This document shows positions 9,043-18,454 of a stretch of 64,000 bases of DNA, piece after piece. The first letter of the stretch is position 1; each line of letters begins with the position of its first letter. Location: positions 10,168 through 74,167 of the forward strand of contig JAITGL010000050.1 of the NCBI GenBank assembly GCA_031280645.1, written 5' to 3'. A program made the position numbers and the translations under genes. The notes under the pieces were generated by a model that was given only the letters and a program-made list of their open reading frames with translations, searched no databases and was not told the DNA's origin. The stretch is from Tannerellaceae bacterium (GTDB taxonomy: Bacteria > Bacteroidota > Bacteroidia > Bacteroidales > Tannerellaceae).

Positions 9043-9840
9043 ATGGAAAAATTCATATCTATAAGGTTTAAAAGCATTTTGAAGCAGCTCCACATAGGCG
9101 AGCACTTCTTTTTTTACAGCGACGGCATCATATCCCCGCTCTTAACCCCGGCAAACGGTTTGCCGGAGCTGAAACGCACGCTTACCGAGCTTCAAAGGAT
9201 TTTTGAAACGGAAGACAATCTGTTTAAGATCAGTCAAGCCTCGATATTCAGCAAAGAGATATTCGTATCTAACGCAAAGCGGGTAGGGTACTTCAACTTC
9301 TTTTGGCATTGCATCGACATTGCCGAGTACGAGGGAACCCCGGCGATAAATAAGGCCGTAGAAACGATGAACTTCCTGCATCATACCTACAAAGACTTGC
9401 CGTCGTACAATTACCTTGTCCTGAGCAGCGCCATGATCAGCTTTTTCCAGGATTGCGCAACTCCGCGCTTCCAGGCCCCTATCCAAACCCTGTCGGCGGC
9501 CCTCGACATTAATCTTGCAAGCATCATTGGCAAAATGAAGGCCGCACACGACAAGTTTGTTTCGCTCCACGAGCAGCGGGCTCTCAGCAAGGAGCATATA
9601 GCCGCCATGGGCAAGCTCTCCAAAGTGCGGTTTGAAGTTGACTCCACGCTCGCGTTTCTGGTCGACGGCATCAACGTATCCTGGAACGCCAACGAACTCG
9701 GGGCCGGCGACCCGTCGCTGCGGCAAAAGCTTACCGAGGTGAGAGAGATAATAAACAGCGCCGTTCATCAGGCAAAAAACAGCCTTGCCCACCGAGGTAA
9801 GAGGAAGTATAAGAAAAAACCGAAGCCCGCTAAAGCCTGA
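9043..9840 (+). CDS. DUF6261-like helical protein
   Basis: 265 aa starting MEKFISIRFKSILKQLHIGEHFFFY. The opening IRFKSILKQLHIGEHF and the all-helical remainder resemble the Bacteroidota family DUF6261 as I remember it; no search was possible. No signal peptide. The C-terminus is very basic (HRGKRKYKKKPKPAKA), which would suit nucleic-acid or membrane-surface contact. A second protein of the same general kind is at 33241-34188, and both lie beside a 41/42-bp array. A TAnnTTTG element (TATGTTTG, 9002-9009) lies about 34 nt upstream. Function unknown. Confidence 0.7.
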   Translation: MEKFISIRFKSILKQLHIGEHFFFYSDGIISPLLTPANGLPELKRTLTELQRIFETEDNLFKISQASIFSKEIFVSNAKRVGYFNFFWHCIDIAEYEGTPAINKAVETMNFLHHTYKDLPSYNYLVLSSAMISFFQDCATPRFQAPIQTLSAALDINLASIIGKMKAAHDKFVSLHEQRALSKEHIAAMGKLSKVRFEVDSTLAFLVDGINVSWNANELGAGDPSLRQKLTEVREIINSAVHQAKNSLAHRGKRKYKKKPKPAKA

Positions 9841-9860
9841 CAACGGCCTGCCGGCGGCGA

Positions 9861-9891
9861 TTTCAAGTTACCGGCCGATGAACTACCTTTG
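9861..9891 (+). promoter_or_regulatory. Bacteroidota-type promoter for the DUF3127 gene
   Basis: TTTC at 9861-9864, a 19-bp spacer, then TACCTTTG at 9884-9891, 34 nt before the ATG. The -33 element deviates from TTTG at one base. Confidence 0.65.
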
Positions 9892-9924
9892 CCGCAAACA
9901 AAAAATCAACAATAATCTATTTAT

Positions 9925-10308
9925 ATGGAAATAACAGGAAAAGTAGTAGCCGTACTTACGCTGCAAGAGGGCGTGAGCCGCGCGGGCAACGAATGGAAAA
10001 AGCAAGAGTATGTGCTGGAAACCGACGATCAGTTTCCGAAGAAAGTGTGCTTCCAGATTTTCGGAGGCGATAAGATCGCACAGGCTAATATCCAGTACGG
10101 CGAAAAGATAACCGTATCGTTCGACATCGAGAGCCGCGAATTTAACGGCAAATGGTATACCAACATTAACGCATGGAAAGTAGACAGGCCGCAAGGCTAC
10201 GGCAACGATGCGCCCGAGCCTCCGGCTCAGCAGGAGGCCGTTTACGCGCCGCAAGGCGATGCGCCCGAATTTCCGCCGCCGATGCCGTCAGACGATCTTC
10301 CGTTTTAA
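9925..10308 (+). CDS. DUF3127 protein, OB-fold-like, with SSB-like acidic tail
   Basis: 127 aa starting MEITGKVVAVLTLQEGVSRAG. Residues 1-90 match the DUF3127 family of small Bacteroidota proteins (EYVLETDDQFPKKVCFQIFG, FDIESREFNGKWYTNINAWK), whose pattern suggests an OB fold. Residues 95-122 are a Pro/Ala/Glu-rich linker. The protein ends SDDLPF, much like the tip of bacterial single-strand DNA-binding proteins (DDIPF), the part that recruits repair and replication enzymes. A role in single-strand DNA metabolism is therefore plausible but inferred. It is the first gene after its own promoter, and the next gene starts 10 nt later. Confidence 0.85.
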   Translation: MEITGKVVAVLTLQEGVSRAGNEWKKQEYVLETDDQFPKKVCFQIFGGDKIAQANIQYGEKITVSFDIESREFNGKWYTNINAWKVDRPQGYGNDAPEPPAQQEAVYAPQGDAPEFPPPMPSDDLPF

Positions 10309-10318
10309 ACCTGGGCAG

Positions 10319-11197
10319 ATGAAAAGCATACGATTCCTTATTGTCGCGGCAATGTTTGTTTGCCTTACGGCCGCGGCCCAGCGGAACGCCGTTGGTAATA
10401 TAGCCGACAGCAGTTCGATCAAGATAGCCCTGAATTTTTATTCGTTCAACGCCCCGCTTTCCGAAGGAGGCGAAACGATGGAGAGCGTTATTGATTACGC
10501 CGCCTCTATCGGCTACGCCGCGCTCGACATTACGGGTTATTACTTCAGCTCGTATCCGTCCGCGCCGTCCGACGATGAAATTTTCCGCATCAAGCGCCGC
10601 GCTTTCCGTCGCGGGATACAGATATGCGGAACCGGAGTTCGGAACGACTTTACCGTTGCCGATCCGGCCGCCCTGGAAAAGGAAAAGCAGCATGTAAAGG
10701 ATTGGATAATCGTAGCGGCCAAGCTCGGAGCGTCGACGCTGCGGATCTTCGCCGGCCAAGGCGTTCCGAACGGATCAACCTGGGAGGAAACCGCCCGGCG
10801 GGTGGCCGGGGCCATCGACGAGTGCGCCGGGGTTGCCGCCGCCCACGGCATAACGATAGCGGTTCAAAACCATAACGATTTTCTGAAAACAGCCGGCGAC
10901 GTTGAGCGCCTCTTCTCCCTGATCGGCTCCGAGGCCGTTGGGCTGATGCTCGACATCGGCAGCTATCGCTCCGACCCGTACCGGGAGATAGAGCAAACAA
11001 TCGGGTATGCCGTTACATGGCAGGTTAAGGAGACGGTGTTTATAAACGGCGTTGAAACCAAAACCGACTTGCAGCGGGTTATGGATATTATCGGCCGTAA
11101 CGGCTATTGCGGCTACGTTCCGGTTGAAATAATCGGGAAGGGTAACGAGAGGGAGAGGGTTAAACGGATGCTTCTTGAGATGAAAGCCGCCGGTTGA
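10319..11197 (+). CDS. Exported sugar phosphate isomerase/epimerase family protein (TIM barrel)
   Basis: 292 aa from ATG 10319 (MKSIRFLIVAAMFVCLTAAAQ), a clear signal peptide; the upstream extension of the frame overlaps the DUF3127 gene. The mature part is an AP-endonuclease-2-like barrel: IDYAASIGYAALDITGYYF, GASTLRIFAG, HGITIAVQNHNDF (metal-ligand strand), GLMLDIGSY and GYVPVEIIG. Such enzymes isomerise or epimerise sugars using a divalent metal; the substrate cannot be told from sequence. Export to the periplasm resembles other Bacteroidales secreted members. A strong terminator follows. Confidence 0.85.
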   Translation: MKSIRFLIVAAMFVCLTAAAQRNAVGNIADSSSIKIALNFYSFNAPLSEGGETMESVIDYAASIGYAALDITGYYFSSYPSAPSDDEIFRIKRRAFRRGIQICGTGVRNDFTVADPAALEKEKQHVKDWIIVAAKLGASTLRIFAGQGVPNGSTWEETARRVAGAIDECAGVAAAHGITIAVQNHNDFLKTAGDVERLFSLIGSEAVGLMLDIGSYRSDPYREIEQTIGYAVTWQVKETVFINGVETKTDLQRVMDIIGRNGYCGYVPVEIIGKGNERERVKRMLLEMKAAG

Positions 11198-11226
11198 CGG
11201 TTTAAATAGAATCGGTTCAAATAAAC

Positions 11227-11265
11227 AGAGCCGCCGAACGGGTTTGAAGTTCGGCGGCTCTTTTG
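11227..11265. terminator. Bidirectional intrinsic terminator between convergent genes
   Basis: AGAGCCGCCGAAC (11227-11239) pairs with GTTCGGCGGCTCT (11249-11261), a perfect 13-bp stem. TTTGTTT follows on the plus strand and GTTTATTT on the minus strand, so it can serve both converging operons. Confidence 0.9.
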
Positions 11266-11285
11266 TTTGCAGTATTAATTATCCT

Positions 11286-11930
11286 TTACAGCTTAAAGCG
11301 GTACCCGAAGTTGAGCTGGAATACTGTGTTAGAGTACGCTCGGTCGCGCTTGACGATTTCTTCGGTTGTTGCCTGGGCGTAGGAGGTGTAAGCTTTGATC
11401 TCATCCTTTGCTATGTTAACGATGCCGAAGTTAAGGTTGGCCGACAGGGTAAGTCCGCTTTCGAGTTCGTAGCCTATGCCGATTATGGCAGCGGCGTCGA
11501 ATTCTTTGGTTATGGCGTCTGGCATCAGCATTCCTTCGTATCCTTTTATGTATCCTACTTTATCCATCACTGCGATGAAGCCTATTTGAGGGCCTGCCAC
11601 GAGGTAGAGGCCCCGGCTTTCGGTGTAGTAATCGGTAAGATAAAATTTAGCCATAAGCGGGATGTTGATATAGTCGAGGCTTGGCGAAAGCTGGTTGAAG
11701 TTTTTTCCCTGCATTGAGTAAATTAATCCGGTTTCTATTCCCCATTGGGATGTGAGCATCAGGTTGGCCGATATGCCGAAATTGAGACCGGGCTTGAGGG
11801 AGCCTTGCCGGGTTGACGAGATAGTGGCCAGGTTAAGGCCTGCGCGAGGCGTGAGGGCTATGCCTTCTTGAGAGCTTGCCGATATAAAGGGCAGCGTAAT
11901 TAGCATGATTAATAGAATTGCTTTTTTCAT
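11286..11930 (-). CDS. Outer-membrane beta-barrel protein, PorT-like
   Basis: 214 aa from ATG 11930 (MKKAILLIMLITLPFISASSQE), a signal peptide of about 20 residues. The remainder alternates like a small 8-10-strand barrel (RAGLNLATISS, WGIETGLIYSMQG, ANLNFGIVNIA) and ends with FQLNFGYRFKL, an aromatic last strand typical of outer-membrane proteins. The start ATG overlaps the purL stop (ATGA), so translation is probably coupled to purL. Specific function unknown. Confidence 0.85.
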   Translation of the reverse strand: MKKAILLIMLITLPFISASSQEGIALTPRAGLNLATISSTRQGSLKPGLNFGISANLMLTSQWGIETGLIYSMQGKNFNQLSPSLDYINIPLMAKFYLTDYYTESRGLYLVAGPQIGFIAVMDKVGYIKGYEGMLMPDAITKEFDAAAIIGIGYELESGLTLSANLNFGIVNIAKDEIKAYTSYAQATTEEIVKRDRAYSNTVFQLNFGYRFKL

Positions 11931-14900
11931 TTGTTGATTATCCAATTATGAGCGTTATTAAAAATTTCAATCCAAGGTGTAATCTCGTCGCATCGTCGCG
12001 ATTCGGGGTAATAGCCGCATTGCCATGGGAAAATACTCCTTTCGGGGTGGGGCATCATGGCTAAGTGACGTCCGTCGGCCGAGCATATTGCGGCAACCGA
12101 TCCGGGAGATCCGTTAGGGTTGCCGGGGTATGCGGAGTAATTATACCGGGCTACTACTTGATAGGAGCTTTCGTTGTAAGGGAAGTCAAATCGTCCTTCG
12201 CGATGTGCAACCCAAACGCCGAGTTTGCTTCCGCTAAGCGATGCGAGCATTATGGAATGGTTTTGGGGTATTTCTACCGATAGAAAGGCCGACTCAAACT
12301 TGGTCGACTCGTTAATCCGCATCTTGTGCGGCTTTTCATAGTCAGGGTACAGCAGGCCGAGCTCGGCCATCAGTTGGCAACCGTTGCAAACGCCCAAACT
12401 TAAAGTGTCGGGGCGGGCGTAGAAGCGGTTGATGGCGTTGCGAGCCTTTTCGTTGTAGAGGATGCCTGCGGCCCATCCTTTGGCCGATCCGAGAACGTCG
12501 GAATTGGAGAAGCCGCCGCAAAAAACAATGAGGCTAACGTTGTCGAGCGTTTCCGCCCCGGAGGAAAGGTCGGAAAGATGAACGTCTTTAACGTTGAATC
12601 CTGCGGCGTAGAGCGCATAAGCCATTTCGCGCTCGCCGTTTGTTCCCTTATCGCGGAGGATGGCTGCGGTAGCTCCCGTTGTGCTGCTGTTGTTGGCTGC
12701 CGGCCGGGGGGCTAATAACCCTGTAAAGGTTTCGGGGAAGCGGAACTCAAGCGGTTGCTTGCGATAGTTGTCGAATCTCTTCCCGGCGCAGAGCGCGCCG
12801 CTTTGCTTTTCGTCGAGCTTATGCGACGGCGAGTACCAGATGTCGCGGGCGTTGTCGATACAAACGTTCCACGTCGTTGATCCTTTAATCTCTAAGCTGC
12901 GGCTGGCGATGGGGCGTGCAATGGGTATGAACCGGGATCCGGCTTTTCGCATCACGGCTTCAAACGCTTCCGGGTTTTTTACCTGGACAATTATTCCGGG
13001 ATTCTCGGCAAAGAGGATCCTGGTATCAGGCCATTGGGAGAGATCAACTTCGAGTCCGCCTTCAACGTTGGCGAAGCACATCTCCAGGAGGGTGGTTATC
13101 ATTCCTCCGGCCGATATGTCGTGTCCGGCGAGGATAAGACCGGCGGTTAGCGCTTCCTGAACGGCGGCAAAGGTTCGGGCAAAGCGAGCCGGATCGGTAA
13201 CGGTGGGGGCTTCGCCGCCCAGCTTGCTCATTGTTTGAGCGAGGGCTGAGCCGCCGAGTTTAATGTCGTCGAACGAGAAGTCGATGTAATATACATATGT
13301 AAGAGGATCGTTATTCAATACCTGGGATACCGTTTTTCTTACATCTGATACCTCGGCTCCTGCCGAGATAATAACCGTACCGGGAGCTATCACTTTCCCG
13401 TCGGGATACTTCTGCGTCATCGACAAAGAATCCTTCCCCGTAGGAATATTGACGCCCAGGCTGCATGCAAACTCCGAGGCTGCGCTTACCGCCGCATAGA
13501 GGCGCGCATCTTCGCCCTCGTTGCGACAAGGCCACATCCAGTTTGCGCTTAGCGACACGCCGGACAGTCCGTATGCGAGAGGGGCGAAAACGATATTTGT
13601 AAGAGCTTCGGCTATGGCAAGAACCGATCCGGCCGACGGGTCTATCAAGCCGGCCTGCGGAGCGTGTCCGATAGATGTTGCCATGCCTTCTTTACCCCGA
13701 TAGTCGATTGCAACAACGCCGAGATCGGCCAGCGGAAGCTGAAGCTCGCCCTGGCATTGCTGGCGAGCAACCCGGCCGGTTACGGAGCGGTCTACTTTAT
13801 TGGTAAGCCAGTCTTTACATGCCACGGCTTCGAGGCTGAGAACGTTGTGGAGGTAGAGCGTCAGCTTCGATTCGTCGTATTCAACGGGGGAGAACGACCG
13901 GCTTACGGTAGCGTCGCTCACAATCATCTTCGGCGGACGGCCGAACAGGTCGTCGAGGTTAAGATCAATGGGCTTCCGCTTGTCGGATTGCTCGAATACG
14001 AGTTTCATATCTCCCGTTGTTTGGCCTACAACGTACATCGGGGCTCGTTCGCGCTCGGCTATGCGGCTAACCCGGTCGATATCCGAGGGTTTGATAAGGA
14101 TTCCCATCCGCTCCTGGCTCTCGTTGCCTATTATCTCTTTTGACGACAGGGAATGGTCGCCAACCGGCAACCGGCTCATGTCGATACGACCTCCTACCGA
14201 TTCAACAAGCTCGGACAGGCAGTTCAGATGGCCGCCGGCTCCGTGGTCGTGTATAGAGATTATAGGATTATCGTCAGACTCGGCAATGCTGCGAATCACG
14301 TTTGCCACGCGTTTTTGCATCTCAGGGTTGGCCCGCTGCACGGCGTTAAGCTCTATGCCGCTGGCATACCTGCCGGTATCGACCGACGATACGGCGCCGC
14401 CTCCCATTCCGATACGGTAGTTATCGCCGCCGAGAACAACAATGCTGTTTCCCTCCTGCGGTTCGCCTTTCAGGGCGTCGCGACGGTTGGCGTAGCCTAT
14501 TCCTCCGGCAAGCATTATTACCTTGTCGTATCCGTAGGCGATTTCATGCTCTTTGTGCTCGAAGGTTAGAAGGGAGCCGCAAATCAGGGGCTGACCGTAT
14601 TTGTTTCCGAAGTCGGAAGCTCCGTTAGAAGCTTTGATTAGTATCTGCTCCGGAGTTTGATATAGCCATGCGCGCGGATCAAGTGCGAGCTCCCACTCAT
14701 GCTTGCCGGGTTCCGACCGTGGGTAGGAGGTCATGTATACGGCGGTTCCGGCAAGCGGAAGCGATGCTTTGCCTCCTCCGAGGCGGTCGCGTATCTCGCC
14801 TCCGGCGCCGGTGGAGGCTCCGTTGAAAGGCTCGACGGTTGTAGGGAAGTTGTGGGTTTCGGCTTTAAGCGAGAGTACGGTTCGGATTTCTTTTACGGCA

Positions 14901-15601
14901 AAGAAGCTCGGAACGTCGCCGCGTTCGGGGGCAAATTGCTCTGCAACCGGGCCTTCGTTAAAAGCTACATTGTCTTTATAAGCCGATACCAGCCTGTTGG
15001 GATTCGCAGACGAGGTGCGACGTATCATGTCGAAAAGCGAACAGGGCTGCTCCTTCCCGTCGATGATAAACCGGCCGTTGAATATCTTGTGGCGGCAGTG
15101 CTCCGAGTTAACCTGCGCAAAGCCGTACGCCTCGCTGTCGGTAAGCGGACGGCCCAGGCGGCGGCTAAGGCCGGCCAGATACTCAACCTCGCTATCGCTT
15201 AGGGCCAAGCCTTCCTCGGAGTTGTAAGCTTCTATATCTTCGTCCTTAATTAAGATAATGTCGGCCGGAGATATGTTTACGGAAAAAAGATCCTGGCCGA
15301 GACCGTTATACAGGCGTTGCAGCATAGGATCATAATCATCGTTGGGCAACGCCTTTACGTATTCTTCAATACGAGTAATACCGTCGATACCCATTGTGCG
15401 GGTAATCTCGACGGCATTGGTGCTCCATGGAGTAATCATCTCGCGTCTCGGGCCGATAAATGATCCGTTTACAAACGGCTGCTCCATAATCGCGGCAGAG
15501 CCGAAAAGCCATGCCAACTTGTCGAGATCAACAGCGGGCAACGACTTTCCGGCCTCGACGGCAATCAGCGTTCCTTCGGATGATTGGAAAAACAGGATCA
15601 T
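11927..15601 (-). CDS. purL: Phosphoribosylformylglycinamidine synthase (FGAM synthase, large single-chain form)
   Basis: 1224 aa from ATG 15601 (MILFFQSSEGTLIAVEAGK), the usual start of Bacteroidales PurL; a longer frame runs into the hyi-like gene. The enzyme converts FGAR to FGAM with glutamine and ATP in purine synthesis. Visible are the N-terminal PurS-like part, the catalytic SEHCRHKIFNG, the ATP-binding VLSLKAETHNFPT and GAGGEIRD, and a C-terminal class I glutaminase domain with LGVCNGCQL (nucleophile Cys) and MMPHPERS. One nucleotide separates it from the upstream hyi-like stop, and it overlaps the downstream barrel gene by 4 nt. Confidence 0.97.
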   Translation of the reverse strand: MILFFQSSEGTLIAVEAGKSLPAVDLDKLAWLFGSAAIMEQPFVNGSFIGPRREMITPWSTNAVEITRTMGIDGITRIEEYVKALPNDDYDPMLQRLYNGLGQDLFSVNISPADIILIKDEDIEAYNSEEGLALSDSEVEYLAGLSRRLGRPLTDSEAYGFAQVNSEHCRHKIFNGRFIIDGKEQPCSLFDMIRRTSSANPNRLVSAYKDNVAFNEGPVAEQFAPERGDVPSFFAVKEIRTVLSLKAETHNFPTTVEPFNGASTGAGGEIRDRLGGGKASLPLAGTAVYMTSYPRSEPGKHEWELALDPRAWLYQTPEQILIKASNGASDFGNKYGQPLICGSLLTFEHKEHEIAYGYDKVIMLAGGIGYANRRDALKGEPQEGNSIVVLGGDNYRIGMGGGAVSSVDTGRYASGIELNAVQRANPEMQKRVANVIRSIAESDDNPIISIHDHGAGGHLNCLSELVESVGGRIDMSRLPVGDHSLSSKEIIGNESQERMGILIKPSDIDRVSRIAERERAPMYVVGQTTGDMKLVFEQSDKRKPIDLNLDDLFGRPPKMIVSDATVSRSFSPVEYDESKLTLYLHNVLSLEAVACKDWLTNKVDRSVTGRVARQQCQGELQLPLADLGVVAIDYRGKEGMATSIGHAPQAGLIDPSAGSVLAIAEALTNIVFAPLAYGLSGVSLSANWMWPCRNEGEDARLYAAVSAASEFACSLGVNIPTGKDSLSMTQKYPDGKVIAPGTVIISAGAEVSDVRKTVSQVLNNDPLTYVYYIDFSFDDIKLGGSALAQTMSKLGGEAPTVTDPARFARTFAAVQEALTAGLILAGHDISAGGMITTLLEMCFANVEGGLEVDLSQWPDTRILFAENPGIIVQVKNPEAFEAVMRKAGSRFIPIARPIASRSLEIKGSTTWNVCIDNARDIWYSPSHKLDEKQSGALCAGKRFDNYRKQPLEFRFPETFTGLLAPRPAANNSSTTGATAAILRDKGTNGEREMAYALYAAGFNVKDVHLSDLSSGAETLDNVSLIVFCGGFSNSDVLGSAKGWAAGILYNEKARNAINRFYARPDTLSLGVCNGCQLMAELGLLYPDYEKPHKMRINESTKFESAFLSVEIPQNHSIMLASLSGSKLGVWVAHREGRFDFPYNESSYQVVARYNYSAYPGNPNGSPGSVAAICSADGRHLAMMPHPERSIFPWQCGYYPESRRCDEITPWIEIFNNAHNWIINK

Positions 15602-15602
15602 G

Positions 15603-16475
15603 CTATACGTCGCAAATCTTAATACACTTTTCGAGCGAGGCGATCTTGTCGGGCTGCTTTGGTACAAACTCCTGACCCACGAAACCTTTGTAGCCAGTTG
15701 CCACTATGGCCTGCATTATGGCTGGGTAATAAAGCTCCTGGGTTTCGTCGATTTCAGCGCGACCGGGGTTGCCTCCGGTGTGAATATGCGAGAAAAACTC
15801 GTGGTACTTCCTGATATTGGCAATAATATCTCCTTCCATGATCTGCATGTGATAAATATCATAAAGCAGGCGGAAGTTAGGCGAGCCCAGGCGGCGGCAA
15901 AGCTCAACCCCCCAAACGGTATGGTCGCACAGGTAATCCTTATGCCCAACGCTGTTGAGAAGCTCCATGGTGAGCACCACGTTATGCTTTTCGGCAATTG
16001 GGATAATCCGCTTCAGGCCGGCTTCGCAGTTTTGCCATCCCTGCAAGTCGGTAACGCCGTTGCGGCGGCCTGAAAAGCAAATCAGGTTGGTCAGACCGGC
16101 CTTGGCAACTTGCGGAATCACCTCTTCGTAGCTCTTGACCAGCTCGTCGTGAAGTCTCGGATTGTTAAACGCGTCGTCGATACCCTTCCCGGCGCCCTGA
16201 GCCATGGCAACCGTAAGACCGTTGGCCTGCACTGTTGGCCAATCCTTTGGATCGAGCAGCTCAACCGATTCGATTCCTATGCGTTTACAGATCTTGCAAA
16301 ACTCGTCGAGCTCAAAGCTGCTGAAGCACCATTTGCTTACCGAGTGACGAATGTTCCCCTTCAAAGGCTCTGGGGCTCCCGCTGTTCTCATCCCATATAC
16401 AGATGATGATACTGCCGCCATGGCTCCACCGGCCAAGGCAGTTTTGATGGCGTTACGCCTTGTCATATTTTTCAT
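15603..16475 (-). CDS. Hydroxypyruvate isomerase-family TIM barrel with Tat signal
   Basis: 290 aa starting MKNMTRRNAIKTALAGGAMAAV. The twin-arginine motif TRRNAIK followed by a hydrophobic stretch predicts Tat export. The barrel motifs fit the Hyi/AP-endonuclease-2 family: IGIESVELLDPKDW, NVVLTMELLNS (metal Glu), RLLYDIYHMQIMEGD, HIHTGGNPGR and GFVGQEFVP. Hydroxypyruvate/tartronate semialdehyde is the classical substrate, but exported homologues probably act on other sugars. Oddly, it is the first gene of an operon with purL. A TAnnTTTG element (TATATTTG, 16570-16563) lies about 88 nt upstream. Confidence 0.85.
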   Translation of the reverse strand: MKNMTRRNAIKTALAGGAMAAVSSSVYGMRTAGAPEPLKGNIRHSVSKWCFSSFELDEFCKICKRIGIESVELLDPKDWPTVQANGLTVAMAQGAGKGIDDAFNNPRLHDELVKSYEEVIPQVAKAGLTNLICFSGRRNGVTDLQGWQNCEAGLKRIIPIAEKHNVVLTMELLNSVGHKDYLCDHTVWGVELCRRLGSPNFRLLYDIYHMQIMEGDIIANIRKYHEFFSHIHTGGNPGRAEIDETQELYYPAIMQAIVATGYKGFVGQEFVPKQPDKIASLEKCIKICDV

Positions 16476-16729
16476 ACAAAATAAAATTTATAGAATTGTT
16501 AATAACTTCAGGTTCTGTAACTCAATAATCAACCGCTCCCGATTGCATTTTCATTTGCGGCTCAAATATACGGCAAATAAATAATTATCGGACAATGCCC
16601 TCCTTCCGGTCATAAATATACTCCCGCAATGCGAAAACCGTCCGAAGGTCTTCAAAGGTCTTTTAAAGTCTATAATGCAACGGCAGGGGCTACTTTGTCT
16701 TTTCAAATATTCCCCCGACGATTCCTGGA

Positions 16730-18454
16730 TCATTTCCGGATCGTAAACAAAAACTCAAGCCCGCCGCCGCGCCGGTTCTTCACCTGGATATCCCCCTTGT
16801 GAAACAGTACCGCATTCTTCACGATTGATAATCCCAGCCCCGATCCGCCCGTGTCGCGCGTGCGGCCTTCGCTTACGCGGTAAAAGCGCTCGAAGAGGCG
16901 GCTTAGGTGGCGCTCGTCAACGCCGGAGCCGGTGTCGTAGTAGGAAAAGTAGAGGTAATTGTCGTCGTCGGCGTAATTGATTATCCTGATCTCGATGCCG
17001 GGGCCGGCGTAGCTTATGGAATTGTCGATAAGGTTGCGGAAAATGGAGTAGAGTAGGGTGTAGCTGCCTTTCACGGCCAGGTTGGGGTTGATGTCGACGG
17101 AATGGCTTATCCGCGAAGCTTCGAGGCGGGAGTGAAGGTCGGCGAAGACCTCGTCGACAAGGTCGGCAAGGATTATATCTTCGAGGATGAACTGCGAGGG
17201 GGCGTCTTCTATCTTAGAGATTATGCCGGCGTCGTCTATAAGATTGGAGAGCCGTACGGATTGGAGGTAGGCGCGGTCGATAAACTGCCGTTGCCTTTCG
17301 GGGTCGAGGTCGCGGCTGCTAAGCGTTTCAAGGTAGGCGCGGAGGGTGGTTACGGGGGTGCGAAGCTCGTGGGCTATATTGCCTGTCATCTCTTGTTTGA
17401 GGAGCTTGGTTTTCTCGGCCCGGGTCGTATCCTTTATTATGATCTCAAAACTTTCGTCGTGGAAGACTATGGCTTGTATAGAAAAAATCTTGGCGTTCTT
17501 TTCGATGCGGAAGTCGGAGTAGTTGTCGGTTCGCTTGGCATTGGCGATAAAGTTTGTTACGGGGCGAAACATAGGGTCGTATAGGATATTCTCCACGTCG
17601 AGGATGGGAGTGTCGGATATCAGGTTAACGTATTGTATGAAATTGGTGTTGGCGTAAATCTTTTTCATCTCCGAGCTGAATATGCAAAGCCCCTCGCCTG
17701 AAAACCGGAAATGTCTTATCAGCTTCTCGCGTTCGAGCTGGATATGCTGCCGGGTAAGCTCGCCTTGCTTGAATATCTCGACGAGCTCGGTGCTTATCTC
17801 GCCCAGCTCGTCGTTCGGGAATGACGCCTGCGTTATGCCGCCGCCGCGCTTTATCTCCGAGGCCAAATCCTTCAGTCTTATTACCGACTTGCCGAATCTA
17901 CGTGCCATGTACGCCACCAGTGCGGCTGCAACGGCAAATAGAGTTATCGTTACATATATAAAAAGATTGTTGGGGCGGAGCATATTCCTGGCGCCGGCAT
18001 TGTAGGGCAAGGCCACGCGAACGAAATGCCGGCCGAACCTCCTGGCGTAGTAAAAATATTCCTTCCCGGTCGAGGCCGATGTCCGAACAGCATGGCCTGC
18101 GCCGCGAACTTTGGCGGCGGCTATTTCGGAACGGTCGAGGTGATTGTCCATACGGCTGGGGTTGCCGGCTTCGCTGTCGAATTGAACGTTGCCGTTAAAG
18201 TCGATTATTGAGATGCGCACGCTGTCGGGCAGTATGGAGCACAGCTCGGCGATGTTGCGGCCGAGGCTGTCGGGACGGCTCATGAAAGCGTTGGCCGTTT
18301 CGGCGTATCCGTCGATACGGCTTATAGCTTCGGCGGTGCGCAGCTTTGATTCCTGTCGCCGCTCTACAAGTATCACCGAGGCAGCGAAGGCGATGAAGAC
18401 AAGCAGTATGTAAATGAAAATCCGCTGCCTGTCGGCAAGTTGGCCAAGATTCAT
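16730..18454 (-). CDS. PhoR-like sensor histidine kinase
   Basis: 574 aa. Transmembrane helices at residues of about 13-30 and 164-182 flank a periplasmic sensor of about 130 residues. Then come a HAMP-like linker (about 183-240), a PAS-like domain (about 245-345), the phosphoacceptor box with His362 (NIAHELRTPVTTLRAYLE), and the ATPase domain with N-box NLIDNSISYA, DTGSGVDERH and GGSGLGLSIVK. It phosphorylates the response regulator encoded just upstream, whose stop overlaps this ATG by 4 nt. The stimulus is unknown; no phosphate genes are adjacent. Confidence 0.93.
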   Translation of the reverse strand: MNLGQLADRQRIFIYILLVFIAFAASVILVERRQESKLRTAEAISRIDGYAETANAFMSRPDSLGRNIAELCSILPDSVRISIIDFNGNVQFDSEAGNPSRMDNHLDRSEIAAAKVRGAGHAVRTSASTGKEYFYYARRFGRHFVRVALPYNAGARNMLRPNNLFIYVTITLFAVAAALVAYMARRFGKSVIRLKDLASEIKRGGGITQASFPNDELGEISTELVEIFKQGELTRQHIQLEREKLIRHFRFSGEGLCIFSSEMKKIYANTNFIQYVNLISDTPILDVENILYDPMFRPVTNFIANAKRTDNYSDFRIEKNAKIFSIQAIVFHDESFEIIIKDTTRAEKTKLLKQEMTGNIAHELRTPVTTLRAYLETLSSRDLDPERQRQFIDRAYLQSVRLSNLIDDAGIISKIEDAPSQFILEDIILADLVDEVFADLHSRLEASRISHSVDINPNLAVKGSYTLLYSIFRNLIDNSISYAGPGIEIRIINYADDDNYLYFSYYDTGSGVDERHLSRLFERFYRVSEGRTRDTGGSGLGLSIVKNAVLFHKGDIQVKNRRGGGLEFLFTIRK

